A DNA stretch of 6,678 bases from Campylobacteraceae bacterium (GTDB taxonomy: Bacteria; Campylobacterota; Campylobacteria; Campylobacterales; Sulfurospirillaceae): the NCBI GenBank assembly GCA_027011025.1, contig JALVAU010000361.1:1-6678 (forward strand), written 5' to 3'. The notes beneath the pieces were generated by a model. It ran no database searches and was not told the DNA's origin. It worked only from the letters and a program-made list of their open reading frames with translations. Made by a program: the position numbers and the translations under genes. Positions 5,604-6,678 of the stretch are shown piece after piece; position 1 is the stretch's first letter; each line of letters begins with the position of its first letter.

Positions 5604-6678
5604 ATGAAAATATTAAATAAAATATACTTAAATATTATCATGATGTTTTTAGTATTCCTTCTATTGATTCTTGTTAATAATAATTTAAAAATTGTCTCCA
5701 TCTCTCTTTTGACGGTAGCTATGTTCTTTTTACTTCTAAATCTTATAAAACTATTAAGCGAATTAAAAAAGTCAGCAAAATTAGAAGAAAACTCTAAACA
5801 GGCATATCTCGATGCATTTGAAGAGAGTTCTTCTTTGGCAAAATTTGATAAAAATTTTATCTTAAGTTATGCCAATAGGTCATTTTACCAACTGATTTTG
5901 CGTACAAAAGATGAGTGTATAGGAAAAACATTAGATGAATTGTTGATAAATAAAATTGATATTAAAAATGAAATACATGAAACTCTAAGACATAATTTAT
6001 CTTGGGAAGGAGTACTGTATTTAAAAATTCCTTTTGGTGAGGGAGTCTATCTGCAGTGTTCTATAGTTCCTATACGAGATAAAGAGGGTATTTTAAAAGA
6101 TTATCTATTGATAGGACATGATTTGACAGAGTTGATGATTGTAAAAAAAGCTATACAAGACAACACATACATAGATATATACACAAAATTACCAAATAGA
6201 ATACAATTAATAGCAGATAAAGCAAAATTTAATCAAAAGCAAAATCTTACACTGATCATCTTAAACATAGACTCATTTCAAGCAATTAACAGTATATATG
6301 GCAATAATTTTGGAGATGAAGTTTTAATTCTAGTGGCAAAATGGTTGAAAGATAATCTTCCCACTAAAGATTCTAGGCTCTACAAGTTTGAAGCAGATGT
6401 GTATGCTATCTTGATTTCATCTCCTTTTAGGAAATTAGAGTTAGAAAATTATCTCAAAAAATTATCTCAAAAAATTTCCAAAGATGGACTAAATCATAAA
6501 GACAATAATATAAATTTGAGTTTTACAATAGGAGCGGCGCAAGGCAAAGCAAATCTGTTGAAACTCTCTTTTTTAGCATATAAAGAGGCAAAACAAGAAA
6601 AAGAGGCCTATATTGTATATGATTCAAGCACCAAGAAAGATGAGGAGTATATAGAAAATATCAAGATGATAAATATCC
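5604..6678 (+). CDS. Membrane-bound PAS and degenerate GGDEF protein, 3' end outside window (probable GGDEF-EAL)
   Basis: The frame is open for 358 codons to the window edge. Two hydrophobic segments (about 8-25 and 31-51) are separated by a short polar turn, so nearly all of the protein is probably cytoplasmic. Residues about 66-180 look like a PAS sensor domain (FDKNFILSYANRSFYQLI near 81-98; LIGHDLTEL near 169-177). Residues about 187-342 are a GGDEF domain: YIDIYTKLPNRIQL (189-202), ILNIDSFQAINSIYGNNFGD (219-238) and the closing SFTIGA and AYKEAK motifs. The signature is degenerate: GGDEF is replaced by EADVY (263-267), losing both glycines and the fourth-position acid, and no RxxD inhibitory site precedes it. 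It is therefore unlikely to make cyclic di-GMP. The last residues resemble the linker that commonly leads into an EAL phosphodiesterase domain (inference). AAAGGG lies about 12 bases upstream of the ATG, a loose spacing, and an in-frame stop at 5577 limits earlier starts. Its neighbours do not indicate the signal. Confidence 0.85.
   Translation, partial: MKILNKIYLNIIMMFLVFLLLILVNNNLKIVSISLLTVAMFFLLLNLIKLLSELKKSAKLEENSKQAYLDAFEESSSLAKFDKNFILSYANRSFYQLILRTKDECIGKTLDELLINKIDIKNEIHETLRHNLSWEGVLYLKIPFGEGVYLQCSIVPIRDKEGILKDYLLIGHDLTELMIVKKAIQDNTYIDIYTKLPNRIQLIADKAKFNQKQNLTLIILNIDSFQAINSIYGNNFGDEVLILVAKWLKDNLPTKDSRLYKFEADVYAILISSPFRKLELENYLKKLSQKISKDGLNHKDNNINLSFTIGAAQGKANLLKLSFLAYKEAKQEKEAYIVYDSSTKKDEEYIENIKMINI

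Overview
The window is AT-rich and carries a run of six genes on the minus strand, read from right to left, plus one divergent gene on the plus strand that leaves the right edge. The organism is most likely a member of the Campylobacterota (formerly Epsilonproteobacteria), probably a free-living Sulfurimonas/Sulfurovum/Arcobacter type. Three things suggest this: the order rpsB-tsf-ABC ATPase-fliR-highly acidic protein-gmk, which as I recall is also the order in Campylobacter jejuni (Cj1182c to Cj1177c); the long form of EF-Ts; and a T-rich promoter with no -35 box. The genus is inference.

Layout, following minus-strand transcription. Positions 5376-5485 hold a consensus -10 box and a leader of about 98 nt that can fold, upstream of rpsB (ribosomal protein S2). 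rpsB overlaps tsf (EF-Ts) by one base. A 60-nt spacer with a strong hairpin and a perfect 15-nt palindrome separates tsf from a LolD-like ABC ATPase with no permease beside it. Seven bases later comes fliR, an inner-membrane part of the flagellar export gate. After a 68-nt gap, which may hold a weak promoter, comes a 431-residue, extremely acidic protein with a degenerate receiver domain at its N terminus. It overlaps gmk (guanylate kinase) by four bases (ATGA). The last 27 bases on the left hold a Shine-Dalgarno-like sequence for a further gene just outside; in relatives this is tatA.

The right end (5486-5603) is the other half of the divergent intergenic region. It leads into a membrane-bound PAS plus degenerate GGDEF protein, cut by the window edge after 358 codons; an EAL domain is expected beyond.

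The operon mixes translation (S2, EF-Ts), nucleotide metabolism (Gmk), flagellar export (FliR) and two poorly understood parts (the ABC ATPase and the acidic protein). I see no mobile element, CRISPR array, tRNA or rRNA. Nothing looks like a wholly new multi-gene system. The least explained items are the acidic receiver-like protein and the folded S2 leader.
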